Shown piece after piece: positions 1 through 5,034 of a stretch of DNA of 6,630 nt. The DNA comes from CBDUUP01 sp965370435 (GTDB taxonomy: Bacteria; Chloroflexota; Anaerolineae; Anaerolineales; UBA11579), in the NCBI GenBank assembly GCA_965370435.1, contig CBDUUP010000256.1, forward strand, positions 1 through 6,630, read 5' to 3'. Positions within the stretch are counted from its first letter, which is position 1. Each line of letters opens with the position of its first letter. The notes beneath the pieces were generated by a model that searched no databases, had not been told where the DNA came from, and saw only the letters and a list, made by a program, of their open reading frames with translations. A program made the position numbers and the translations under genes.

Positions 1-276
1 CGTGCCGGGTTGGTATCCGCCTACCTGGATCATGCAGATGACATAATCTGCGCCCTCCAAAGCGGCCCGCCGGTCGGTTGTAGAGATGATGGTTGGATGC
101 GCGTCCAAGGCCTGGGCCAATTTGTGGGCCACCACTTCAGAGGTGTGCAGCCGGGCCGGGTCAATATCGTGCAGGGCGATGGTGGATTCGGCGAGTTCGG
201 GGAAGCTCAGGATGTCCCCCAACAAACTCTTGGCAAAGATAGCGCTCCCGGCGCCGATCAAGGTGATTTTTGGCAT
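1..276 (-). CDS. Glycoside hydrolase family 4 protein, MelA-like alpha-galactosidase type (partial, N-terminus only)
   Basis: This gene starts at 276 and runs off the left edge, so only the first 92 residues are visible. The start reads MPKITLIGAGSAIFAKSLLG, a Rossmann nucleotide-binding motif (GAGS at residues 8-11), followed by an acidic strand end (HDIDPARL, about 36-43) and a GGYQPGT stretch at 86-92. From memory of the family this matches the N-terminus of GH4 enzymes, closest in style to E. coli MelA (IGAGS, LLGD, DIDPxRL, GGYxP). GH4 enzymes cleave alpha-galactosides and related sugars by an NAD+- and divalent-metal-dependent redox mechanism, in the cytoplasm. The substrate cannot be fixed without the missing C-terminal part. 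The start is supported by GGAG nine bases upstream on the minus strand. It is divergent from the lipoprotein gene. Alpha-glucosidase or alpha-glucuronidase of the same family are alternatives. Confidence 0.85.
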   Translation of the reverse strand, partial: MPKITLIGAGSAIFAKSLLGDILSFPELAESTIALHDIDPARLHTSEVVAHKLAQALDAHPTIISTTDRRAALEGADYVICMIQVGGYQPGT

Positions 277-320
277 GTTTTATTACTCCGCGAATGGTGT
301 GTCTCTCAGATATTAGAAGA

Positions 321-326
321 ATTATA
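321..326 (-). promoter_or_regulatory. Possible -10 box for the GH4 gene
   Basis: The minus strand reads TATAAT here, about 45 bases upstream of the GH4 start codon, which would give a leader of roughly 35-40 nt. No good -35 hexamer lies 16-18 bases further upstream, so either an activator is needed or this is chance. The rest of the divergent spacer (277-465) shows no convincing promoter for the plus-strand lipoprotein gene. Confidence 0.35.
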
Positions 327-465
327 CCTGCTGGAAAGGCACTTTATCCGTTTATGCTCAAGCGCTAGACATATAGGACTCAAGAGTGAAAAATCAGGGG
401 TAGCGAATATGAAGAAGCTGTATTATCATTAGGGGTAATCCCATCTTATTTGTAAGGAGAAGTTA

Positions 466-1851
466 GTGAAACATAAAAGAACGTATGCTTTATTTACATT
501 TGTAATGGTTCTGGCGTTGGTGTCTATGGCCTGCGGCTTGGCCGGAAGCGATCCCACCGACAAACCCGAACCCACCCGAGGCCCGGTGGCCACGGAAACC
601 TCGGAACCAACCGAGGCCCCTGAACCGACCGACGCGCCTGCGCCTCAAGACGGTATCGTTGTGGACACGGTTTATGGATTCTTTGATGACTACGATGATC
701 TGGTCATCGTAGGCTTGGTGACCAATTACAGCGACCGGGCCGTCAGTTCGATAGAACTGGAAGTTGAAGTGTTTGACGTAGATGATAATTCCCTCTACGT
801 GGATGAGATCTATGCTGACCTGTCCAACCTCGCTCCCGGTGAGACCGCGCCCTTTTCTAGCTCTACCTGGGAAGAACTCACCGATGCTGACACGGTGACC
901 GCAGTGGTTATTGGCAACAGCACGCCCAGCCTGGAACGCGCCTATGTGGACGTGGTCGGTGTGATGACCACCATAGACGATGACGGCGACATGCACGTGA
1001 CCGGCGAGATGGTCAATAATACCGGCGCGCCGGTTCAGGTCAACAGCCTGGCGGCAGCCATCTTTGGTCCCAGTGATGAACTGGTCACCGCCCACGAATA
1101 CTCCGTCTTGACTCGCTCCCTGGAGCCTGGAGAAAGCGGCCCCTTCCGAGTCACTATGGATGGGCCTCGGGAAGGCTTTGGGGATGGCCTCAGCTACGAT
1201 GTCTACGTGGATGCCGAGGTTGACGATGGGGCTGACATCTATGCAGTGACCTTCTCGGAAACCGACAACCTGTACTACAACAGTTTTGGCGATCTCCACA
1301 TCGTAGGCGAGATCACTAATGACAGCGCCGAATACTTGAACGTCAGCTTGATCGCGGCGATATATGATGCGGATAACAATGTAGTAGACGCAGCCACCTT
1401 CAACATGCCCCTGAACTCGCTGGGACCCGACGAGACCCTTCCCTATGACTTTGATTTCTGGGGACCGGTGAACGATACCGAAGGCATGTTTGATATCACC
1501 GACCCCACTTTCTCTTACTCGGTTCAGGTGGATTGGTATTGGACCTGGACCAACGACACCCGCTACGTCGATATCAGCGTCAGTGATGAAGTGATTGATT
1601 TCAGCTTCAACAGCTACTCTTTTGAGGGCAACTTCCTCAACGATTCGGGAGGCACGATAGACGGCGCGGTCATCATCATCTTGATCGTGGATGACGCCAC
1701 CGGTCAAGTCCTCGCTATGGGCTATAGCTGGAGCTTTGACGAAATGCCCGACGGCGGAACCGATGATTACACCGTTTACATTGATATGCCCGAAGACTTT
1801 GATGACACCGGAGTCAGTTACGAGTACATCGTAGTGGGTGAACTGCCCTAA
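466..1851 (+). CDS. Secreted lipoprotein with Pro/Thr/Glu-rich linker and four beta-rich (FxLYD-like) repeats
   Basis: A 461-residue protein with a basic N-terminus (MKHKR), a hydrophobic stretch (about 8-22) and Cys23 in SMAC-G, which together look like a lipoprotein signal with a loose lipobox; lipidation would anchor it to the outer face of the membrane. Residues 27-62 are a Pro/Thr/Glu-rich spacer. The rest is acidic and consists of four related units beginning near residues 79 (LVIVGLVTN), 176 (MHVTGEMVN), 277 (LHIVGEITN) and 384 (YSFEGNFLN). Each has a V.G...N turn, then an aliphatic strand and an 'A-A-I-[FY]-D/G' type strand, and the first three end in LxPxE.xP[FY]. This resembles FxLYD-type or other immunoglobulin-like domains of surface proteins. 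No catalytic motif is visible; a binding or structural role is inferred. The start is GTG, chosen because AAGGAG (454-459) sits six bases before it. It is monocistronic, ending in a terminator hairpin. Confidence 0.8.
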   Translation: MKHKRTYALFTFVMVLALVSMACGLAGSDPTDKPEPTRGPVATETSEPTEAPEPTDAPAPQDGIVVDTVYGFFDDYDDLVIVGLVTNYSDRAVSSIELEVEVFDVDDNSLYVDEIYADLSNLAPGETAPFSSSTWEELTDADTVTAVVIGNSTPSLERAYVDVVGVMTTIDDDGDMHVTGEMVNNTGAPVQVNSLAAAIFGPSDELVTAHEYSVLTRSLEPGESGPFRVTMDGPREGFGDGLSYDVYVDAEVDDGADIYAVTFSETDNLYYNSFGDLHIVGEITNDSAEYLNVSLIAAIYDADNNVVDAATFNMPLNSLGPDETLPYDFDFWGPVNDTEGMFDITDPTFSYSVQVDWYWTWTNDTRYVDISVSDEVIDFSFNSYSFEGNFLNDSGGTIDGAVIIILIVDDATGQVLAMGYSWSFDEMPDGGTDDYTVYIDMPEDFDDTGVSYEYIVVGELP

Positions 1852-1875
1852 CGCGATTAACCTAACGACCCAAAC

Positions 1876-1908
1876 GAAGAGCGCGGTGATCGCCACGCTC
1901 TTCTTCTT
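1876..1908 (+). terminator. Rho-independent terminator of the lipoprotein gene
   Basis: GAAGAGCG (1876-1883) pairs perfectly with CGCTCTTC (1896-1903), with further GG/CC pairing possible inside the 12-base loop, and is followed by TTCTT. It lies 25 bases after the stop codon of the lipoprotein gene. The pyrimidine tail is short but suitably placed. Confidence 0.7.
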
Positions 1909-1943
1909 AAAAACAAACGAGCCTTCTTCATCAGAAGGCTCGT
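1909..1943 (-). terminator. Rho-independent terminator of the SWIM zinc-finger gene
   Basis: ACGAGCCTTCT (1917-1927) and AGAAGGCTCGT (1933-1943) form a perfect 11-bp stem with a 5-base loop. Read on the minus strand it is followed by TTTGTTTTT, a good U-tract, 20 bases past the stop codon of the minus-strand gene. In the plus direction it is followed by CTTTCGATTT, so it could also serve as a backup terminator for the lipoprotein gene. Confidence 0.8.
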
Positions 1944-1962
1944 CTTTCGATTTGAGTTGTGG

Positions 1963-2202
1963 TCAGGAGGCCGGTTCTTGGATCATGCCGTCCAGGATCA
2001 TTTCCAGGGCGAGGGTGTGGCTGCACCGGCCGCGGGATTGGAAAAAGCCGCAATCACATCCCCACTGGTCGTCTTGATAATTTACGGTGTGGGGGTTGTT
2101 GGCCCCGTCGAAGCTCACGGTCATTTCTTGGATGTTTATGCGTTCGCGTTCCTCGGCGTAGCGTTTTGCTTTTTCGATCTTTCCAATCATCCCATAGTCC
2201 AT
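1963..2202 (-). CDS. Small SWIM-type zinc-finger protein
   Basis: A 79-residue protein beginning MDYGMIGKIEKAKRYAEERE. Its core is CDCGFFQSRGRCSH, which fits the SWIM consensus CxCx(n)CxH with the short spacing typical of the family; the four ligands are the two Cys of CDC, the Cys of RCSH and its His. The N-terminal third is a charged helix (EKAKRYAEERERI), then a beta-hairpin (EMTVSFDGANNPHTVNY) leads into the zinc site, and the protein ends LALEMILDGMIQ. SWIM fingers in larger proteins bind DNA or protein partners, in bacteria often beside SNF2-type helicases. Here the finger stands alone, so the partner is unknown. An upstream in-frame GTG at 2274 would give a longer form, but AAAGGAG at 2213-2219, ten bases before 2202, fixes the shorter start. 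It is convergent with the lipoprotein gene. Similar small proteins are, from memory, common in Chloroflexota. Confidence 0.85.
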   Translation of the reverse strand: MDYGMIGKIEKAKRYAEERERINIQEMTVSFDGANNPHTVNYQDDQWGCDCGFFQSRGRCSHTLALEMILDGMIQEPAS

Positions 2203-2212
2203 TGCTGGTGGT

Positions 2213-2219
2213 CTCCTTT
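2213..2219 (-). promoter_or_regulatory. Shine-Dalgarno site of the SWIM gene, deciding its start
   Basis: The minus strand reads AAAGGAG, with 10 bases to the ATG at 2202. The longer in-frame GTG at 2274 has no such site and lies within a hairpin stem, so 2202 is the real start. Confidence 0.8.
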
Positions 2220-2260
2220 CAGAACAAGTGGTTTTTATGGTTAGTCGCTGCTGGTCGTTA

Positions 2261-2289
2261 ATAAACGAAAACACGCGCTCACGCGCGTG
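2261..2289 (-). terminator. Terminator-like hairpin in the leader of the SWIM gene (candidate attenuator)
   Basis: On the minus strand CACGCGC (2289-2283), GTGA loop (2282-2279) and GCGCGTG (2278-2272) form a perfect 7-bp, GC-only-core stem capped by a GNRA tetraloop (GUGA). TTTTCGTTTATT follows as a U-rich tail. A run of AAAA just upstream can pair with the TTTT across a bulged G, lengthening the stem. The GNRA loop exists only on the minus strand (the plus-strand loop is TCAC), which favours minus-strand function. The hairpin lies between the promoter and the SWIM start codon, so it would stop or slow transcription before the gene. Confidence 0.6.
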
Positions 2290-2292
2290 CTT

Positions 2293-2340
2293 TTAGGTTT
2301 TCAAAGCCAGGGGTTCTCTCTTTTGTTTTGATACTCGCAT
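2293..2340 (-). CDS. Possible 15-residue leader peptide upstream of the SWIM gene
   Basis: A short ORF encodes MRVSKQKREPLALKT and stops at TAA (2295-2293), four bases before the terminator-like hairpin. GGAGAG (2353-2348) lies seven bases before its ATG, and the predicted transcription start is near 2358. Promoter, ribosome site, mini-ORF and hairpin are in the order expected of a transcription attenuator, or alternatively of a small peptide gene with its own terminator. There is no run of codons for one amino acid, so classical amino-acid attenuation is not indicated. ORFs of this length arise by chance, and expression is unproven. Confidence 0.35.
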   Translation of the reverse strand: MRVSKQKREPLALKT

Positions 2341-2364
2341 AATGGCACTCTCCGGTACATATAT

Positions 2365-2393
2365 AGTATATACGTTTATGGCGTCAAAGTCAA
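2365..2393 (-). promoter_or_regulatory. Sigma70-type promoter for the SWIM gene leader
   Basis: On the minus strand TTGACT (2393-2388) is separated by exactly 17 bases from TATACT (2370-2365), a near-consensus sigma70 pair. The expected transcription start is near 2358, giving a leader of about 155 nt before the SWIM start codon. Confidence 0.75.
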
Positions 2394-2460
2394 CATGTAC
2401 TTGCTGCCTGGAGACGTATTTAATGAAATTCTAATGAATTTGTCCTTATCCCTATCTATA

Positions 2461-2584
2461 CCTGTCATTCCGAGGAGGGCGGCGTAGCCGCATGACGAGG
2501 AATCCCTGTTAACGAAGGCGCATTATTTCCTTCCTCGGATACGAGGGACCAAGCCCTCTGTGCTTCGCGCCTCGGAATGACAGG
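2461..2584. repeat. Intergenic palindromic repeat element with 15-bp perfect terminal inverted repeats
   Basis: CCTGTCATTCCGAGG (2461-2475) and its exact reverse complement CCTCGGAATGACAGG (2570-2584) bound a 124-bp element with no ORF. The interior carries further related pieces: ACGAGGAATCCCTG near 2495-2508 and CCTCGG-ATACGAGGGA near 2533-2548, so the element could fold into an imperfect long hairpin. The end sequence is of the TGTCATTCCGAG / CGAGGAATC type which, from memory, occurs in many copies between genes in diverse bacterial genomes and resembles a REP or MITE-like element. Only one copy lies in this window, so multiplicity is not shown here. It sits between the SWIM promoter and the 3' end of the kinase gene. 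Confidence 0.75.
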
Positions 2585-2676
2585 ATTGGAGTGTTGAGAA
2601 TAAGTCTAGTGTGCTTTTTATGCCAAACTTGGAGCTATCGGAGCAGTGGGAGTTCATATCCTCGCCCAGACTTCCC
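2585..2676. other. Intergenic spacer downstream of the kinase-FHA gene, no clear feature
   Basis: No ORF and no convincing terminator is visible between the repeat element and the kinase stop codon. The only inverted repeats seen are 4-5 bp and lack a T-run. Termination of the kinase transcript may rely on the repeat element or on Rho. Confidence 0.5.
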
Positions 2677-3948
2677 TCAATCCGAAATCAGCGCCTGGAT
2701 CCTCAATTTACCCAACATGATCAAGTCGCCGTGGTTTAGGACGTAGGGCGAGTCTTCGGGGATCCGCTTTCCGGCGTGCCAGGTTCCGTTGGAGGACCCC
2801 ATATCGGTGATGGTCACTTCCTGGTAGCCTACGTTGATCTTGGCGTGCAGCCTGGAGATGCCCCATTCGAAGCCTTTGAAGGGAGTGAGGTCAATGTCGG
2901 GGAGGATAGGTTGGTTCTCGTATTGCCGCCCGATGGTGTATTCTTTCTGGGTCTCCAGGTCCAAGATCTGGCCGGTGTCCAAAAAATAGAGCGACACCTT
3001 CTTTTCTCCCACGCCGTCATAGCTATCTGGCGGCGGCACAGAGGAATACCGGCTGCTGAAGCTGGCTACGTCTGACAGCCGAGCCGAGGGCAGCACCGTG
3101 GTTTTGACGTTCCGGCTGTAATTTGCCAGAGCCTCCAGATACTCGTCTATGCTTGGATAGCGCAGGTCTGGATTTCTGGATATGGACTTGAGGATAACCT
3201 GGTTGATCTCCTCCTCGATCTCGGGTACCAGCGATTTGGGGGAGACCAGTGGGGCGCTGAGGATATCGGGGTCCAGTGAGCCAGTGACATCCTCGGCGTA
3301 GGGCAGTTTCCCGGTCGCCAACAGGTAGAAGATCATCCCCAGCGAGAAGACATCCCCGCGCATGGCCTCATTTTTCTCCTGGAATTTCTCGGAGCTGAAA
3401 AATCCCTTCAGCTTCTCCATGGCGGAGATGGTCTTGTAGTTCAACAGGGTCCCCAGGCCGAAATCGGTCAGCATGACTATCCCTGATTTTTCCAGCAAGA
3501 CATTGGTGGGCTTCACGTCGGTGTGGGGGATGATCTGCTTATGGGCGTAGGAGAGCGCCCCTCCCAGGCTGTTGATGATGAAGACGCTCACGTCCATCGG
3601 CACCCGCAAGAATCGCTGGTTGGTCGAATCCACCAGGTCCTTGAGCGTAGGCCCTTCGACGTTCTTCATCACCAGGAAGGGATAGCCATCCTCAACGCCG
3701 CTGTCATAGATGGGGACGATGTTGGGGTGTTCGAGGGTCGCCAGCATCCCCGCTTCCACCATGAAGTGCTCGGCGAAGCTGGGGTCTCCGGCGAAGTGGG
3801 AGGGCAGCAGATTGACCGTCACCAGTTCGCCCGTGTCAGGGTGTTGGGCCTGGTAAACGTGGGCGACGCCGGTATGGCCTAAATATCTCCCCAGGTGGTA
3901 TTTCCCGATGGTCTGGGCGGTAAGATTTTCAACAACATCCATATTCAT
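2677..3948 (-). CDS. Serine/threonine protein kinase-like protein with C-terminal FHA domain (probable pseudokinase)
   Basis: A 423-residue protein. Residues about 17-275 form a Hanks-type kinase fold: glycine loop 24-31 (GHTGVAHV), alpha-C Glu65, catalytic-loop H142-T-D144-V-K146-P-T-N149, D162-F-G164, and alpha-F Asp199 (GDVFSLG). A linker (280-315) precedes an FHA domain (about 336-415) with GR at 340-341, SRLH at 365-368 and GSSNGT at 384-389, the phosphothreonine-binding signature. The key odd feature is Asn46 (VTVN) where the ATP-binding VAIK lysine should be. The glycine loop has lost its second and third glycines, HRD reads HTD, and the APE motif reads SSE. DFG Asp and the catalytic Asp remain. 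It therefore probably signals by binding rather than phosphotransfer. There is no transmembrane segment, unlike many bacterial PknB-type kinases. AAAGGG precedes the chosen ATG by five bases; ATG at codon 3 is possible. It stands alone, with no phosphatase next to it. Confidence 0.9.
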   Translation of the reverse strand: MNMDVVENLTAQTIGKYHLGRYLGHTGVAHVYQAQHPDTGELVTVNLLPSHFAGDPSFAEHFMVEAGMLATLEHPNIVPIYDSGVEDGYPFLVMKNVEGPTLKDLVDSTNQRFLRVPMDVSVFIINSLGGALSYAHKQIIPHTDVKPTNVLLEKSGIVMLTDFGLGTLLNYKTISAMEKLKGFFSSEKFQEKNEAMRGDVFSLGMIFYLLATGKLPYAEDVTGSLDPDILSAPLVSPKSLVPEIEEEINQVILKSISRNPDLRYPSIDEYLEALANYSRNVKTTVLPSARLSDVASFSSRYSSVPPPDSYDGVGEKKVSLYFLDTGQILDLETQKEYTIGRQYENQPILPDIDLTPFKGFEWGISRLHAKINVGYQEVTITDMGSSNGTWHAGKRIPEDSPYVLNHGDLIMLGKLRIQALISD

Positions 3949-4140
3949 GAAGTCCCTTTATAGAGAAGGCGCTGCGGCTACCGGATAGCTTCAAGCGGGG
4001 GAGAGTGGATGGCGACAATGCGATGAGCAGAATGTTTCCGGCCCACAAATATTTTAGTCGGTAGGCTAATTTTACCTGAAAATTTGCGCTTGGGGGATAG
4101 ATTTAGAAAGTGGTATGTATAATAATCCCGCAAGAAAAAG
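3949..4140. other. Spacer between tRNA-Pro and the kinase gene
   Basis: This 192-base AT-richer stretch must hold the kinase promoter unless the kinase is read through from the tRNA. Several AT-rich hexamers (TAAAAT, TATTAT on the minus strand) occur but none has a matching -35 at 16-18 bases. A T5 run directly after the tRNA on the minus strand (4140-4130 region) may end the tRNA transcript. No ORF with a ribosome site is present. Confidence 0.5.
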
Positions 4141-4214
4141 TCGGGGTGGGCGGACTTGAACCGCCGACCTCTGCGTCCCAAACGCAGCGCGCTATCCGTC
4201 TGCGCTACACCCCG
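4141..4214 (-). tRNA. tRNA-Pro (anticodon UGG)
   Basis: The minus strand folds into a complete 74-nt cloverleaf: acceptor CGGGGTG/CACCCCG, D arm GCGC/GCGC, anticodon stem CTGCG/CGCAG around the loop TTTGGGA, five-base variable loop AGGTC, T arm GGCGG-TTCAAGT-CCGCC, discriminator A. The anticodon at loop positions 3-5 is TGG (4180-4178), reading CCN proline codons, mainly CCA and CCG. The 3' CCA is not encoded (the next bases are CTT), so it must be added by the CCA-adding enzyme. Any ORF reading across this region is spurious. Confidence 0.96.
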
Positions 4215-4228
4215 ATTGTGCGGAAGTG

Positions 4229-4257
4229 AGTATAATGCCAGTGTATTCAATCGTCAA
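4229..4257 (-). promoter_or_regulatory. Promoter of tRNA-Pro
   Basis: On the minus strand TTGACG (4257-4252), a 17-base spacer and TATACT (4234-4229) form a strong sigma70 promoter ending 14 bases before the mature tRNA 5' end. Its -35 box overlaps the Shine-Dalgarno site of the divergent hydratase gene, and its -10 overlaps a plus-strand TATAAT. Confidence 0.75.
4231..4236 (+). promoter_or_regulatory. Possible plus-strand -10 box for the hydratase-methyltransferase operon
   Basis: TATAAT is a perfect -10 hexamer 30 bases before the hydratase ATG, predicting a leader of about 20-25 nt. The matching -35 position (around 4208-4213) falls in the tRNA acceptor stem and reads CACCCC, which is not a -35 box. 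The hexamer shares bases with the opposing tRNA -10. Confidence 0.4.
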
Positions 4258-4266
4258 GGAGTCTGT

Positions 4267-5034
4267 ATGCCGGTTACGTTAGAGATCATTGAGCACGGAA
4301 TCGCCCTTTTGCAGGTGGACCGCCCGGAAGTGCGCAACGCCCTGAATTGGGAGGATATGCAGGCCTTCGCCGCCCACATCGAGGAGGTCCACGCCATGCC
4401 GGACTTGAGAGTCCTCATCGTGAGCGGCGCGGGGAAGGCCTTCATCTCAGGAGGGGATTTGAGAGTTTTGCGCGCATTCCCCGCCCAGGCCGACGGCCTG
4501 CGCCTCTCCCGCGCCATGACCGCGCCCTTGAACCGCCTGGAGGCCGTACCCTGCCCCGTCATCGCCGCCCTCAACGGCCCGGCCCGGGGCGGCGGCGCGG
4601 AGATCGCCCTGGCCTGCGACATACGGATCCTATCGGCGGACGCCGATATCGGATTTGTGCAGGTCAATCTGGGCCTCACGCCGGGTTGGGGAGCCGGACA
4701 GCGTTTGCTGCGTCTGGTGGGTTACAGCCTAGCGTTGCAGATCCTGGCTGGCGGGAAAATACTTTCCGCCTCCGAAGCCCTGGAGATAGGTCTCGCCAAC
4801 CAAATTGCCGCGCCCGGCGAGGCGTTTGCCGATGCGCTGGTTCTGGCCCGTCTATTCGCCGAGAAACCCCCCGAGGCGGTGAAGGCCGTCAAGCGAGTCT
4901 TACGGGGCGGGTTGACTTTCCCCCCGGCCACCGCCGCAGCCGCCGAGCAGGCCGAGTTCCCTCCCTTGTGGGCTGCCGAGGCGCATCTTCAGGCGGTTGA
5001 GGACTTCCTCAATTCAAAAGGGAAATCCTCTTGA
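4267..5034 (+). CDS. Enoyl-CoA hydratase/isomerase (crotonase) family protein
   Basis: A 255-residue crotonase-fold protein of normal family length. Oxyanion-hole segments are GKAFISGGDL (56-65) and NGPARGGGAEIALACD (103-118), which bind the thioester carbonyl of an acyl-CoA. Glu112, in GGGAE, corresponds to the first catalytic Glu of rat enoyl-CoA hydratase (Glu144). The second catalytic Glu (rat Glu164) aligns with Gln132 in FVQVNLGLTPGWG, so simple hydratase chemistry is doubtful. The FV..xxGxxPxWG pattern recalls, from memory, ethylmalonyl-CoA decarboxylase-like members as much as hydratases. Expected cytoplasmic, acting on an unidentified acyl-CoA. The start is ATG at 4267, with AAGGAG at 4256-4261; a longer in-frame reading from 4156 would cross tRNA-Pro and is rejected. 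It overlaps the methyltransferase gene by four bases. Confidence 0.9.
   Translation: MPVTLEIIEHGIALLQVDRPEVRNALNWEDMQAFAAHIEEVHAMPDLRVLIVSGAGKAFISGGDLRVLRAFPAQADGLRLSRAMTAPLNRLEAVPCPVIAALNGPARGGGAEIALACDIRILSADADIGFVQVNLGLTPGWGAGQRLLRLVGYSLALQILAGGKILSASEALEIGLANQIAAPGEAFADALVLARLFAEKPPEAVKAVKRVLRGGLTFPPATAAAAEQAEFPPLWAAEAHLQAVEDFLNSKGKSS

Noticed and set aside
357..384. CTCAAG repeated at 357-362 and 379-384 with AGCGCT between, considered as a sugar-regulator operator for the GH4 gene.
   Set aside because: The palindrome is only six bases and does not match a LacI-type operator well; the repeats could be chance.
10..432. A 140-codon plus-strand ORF over the left end.
   Set aside because: The minus strand of the same stretch encodes a clear GH4 N-terminus; the plus frame has no recognisable protein features.
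490..1896. A 468-codon open frame on the minus strand opposite the lipoprotein gene.
   Set aside because: It is the mirror frame of a strongly Asp-rich gene, has no ribosome site or recognisable domain, and the plus-strand protein has a signal peptide, repeats and a terminator.
4116..4123. TGTATAAT on the plus strand as an extra promoter upstream of the hydratase.
   Set aside because: No -35 at suitable distance, and a transcript from here would be antisense to the tRNA.
4156..4266. An N-terminal extension of the hydratase, and a minus-strand ORF, both crossing the tRNA.
   Set aside because: They run through a complete tRNA-Pro; the hydratase has its own AAGGAG and ATG at 4267 and matches family length from there.
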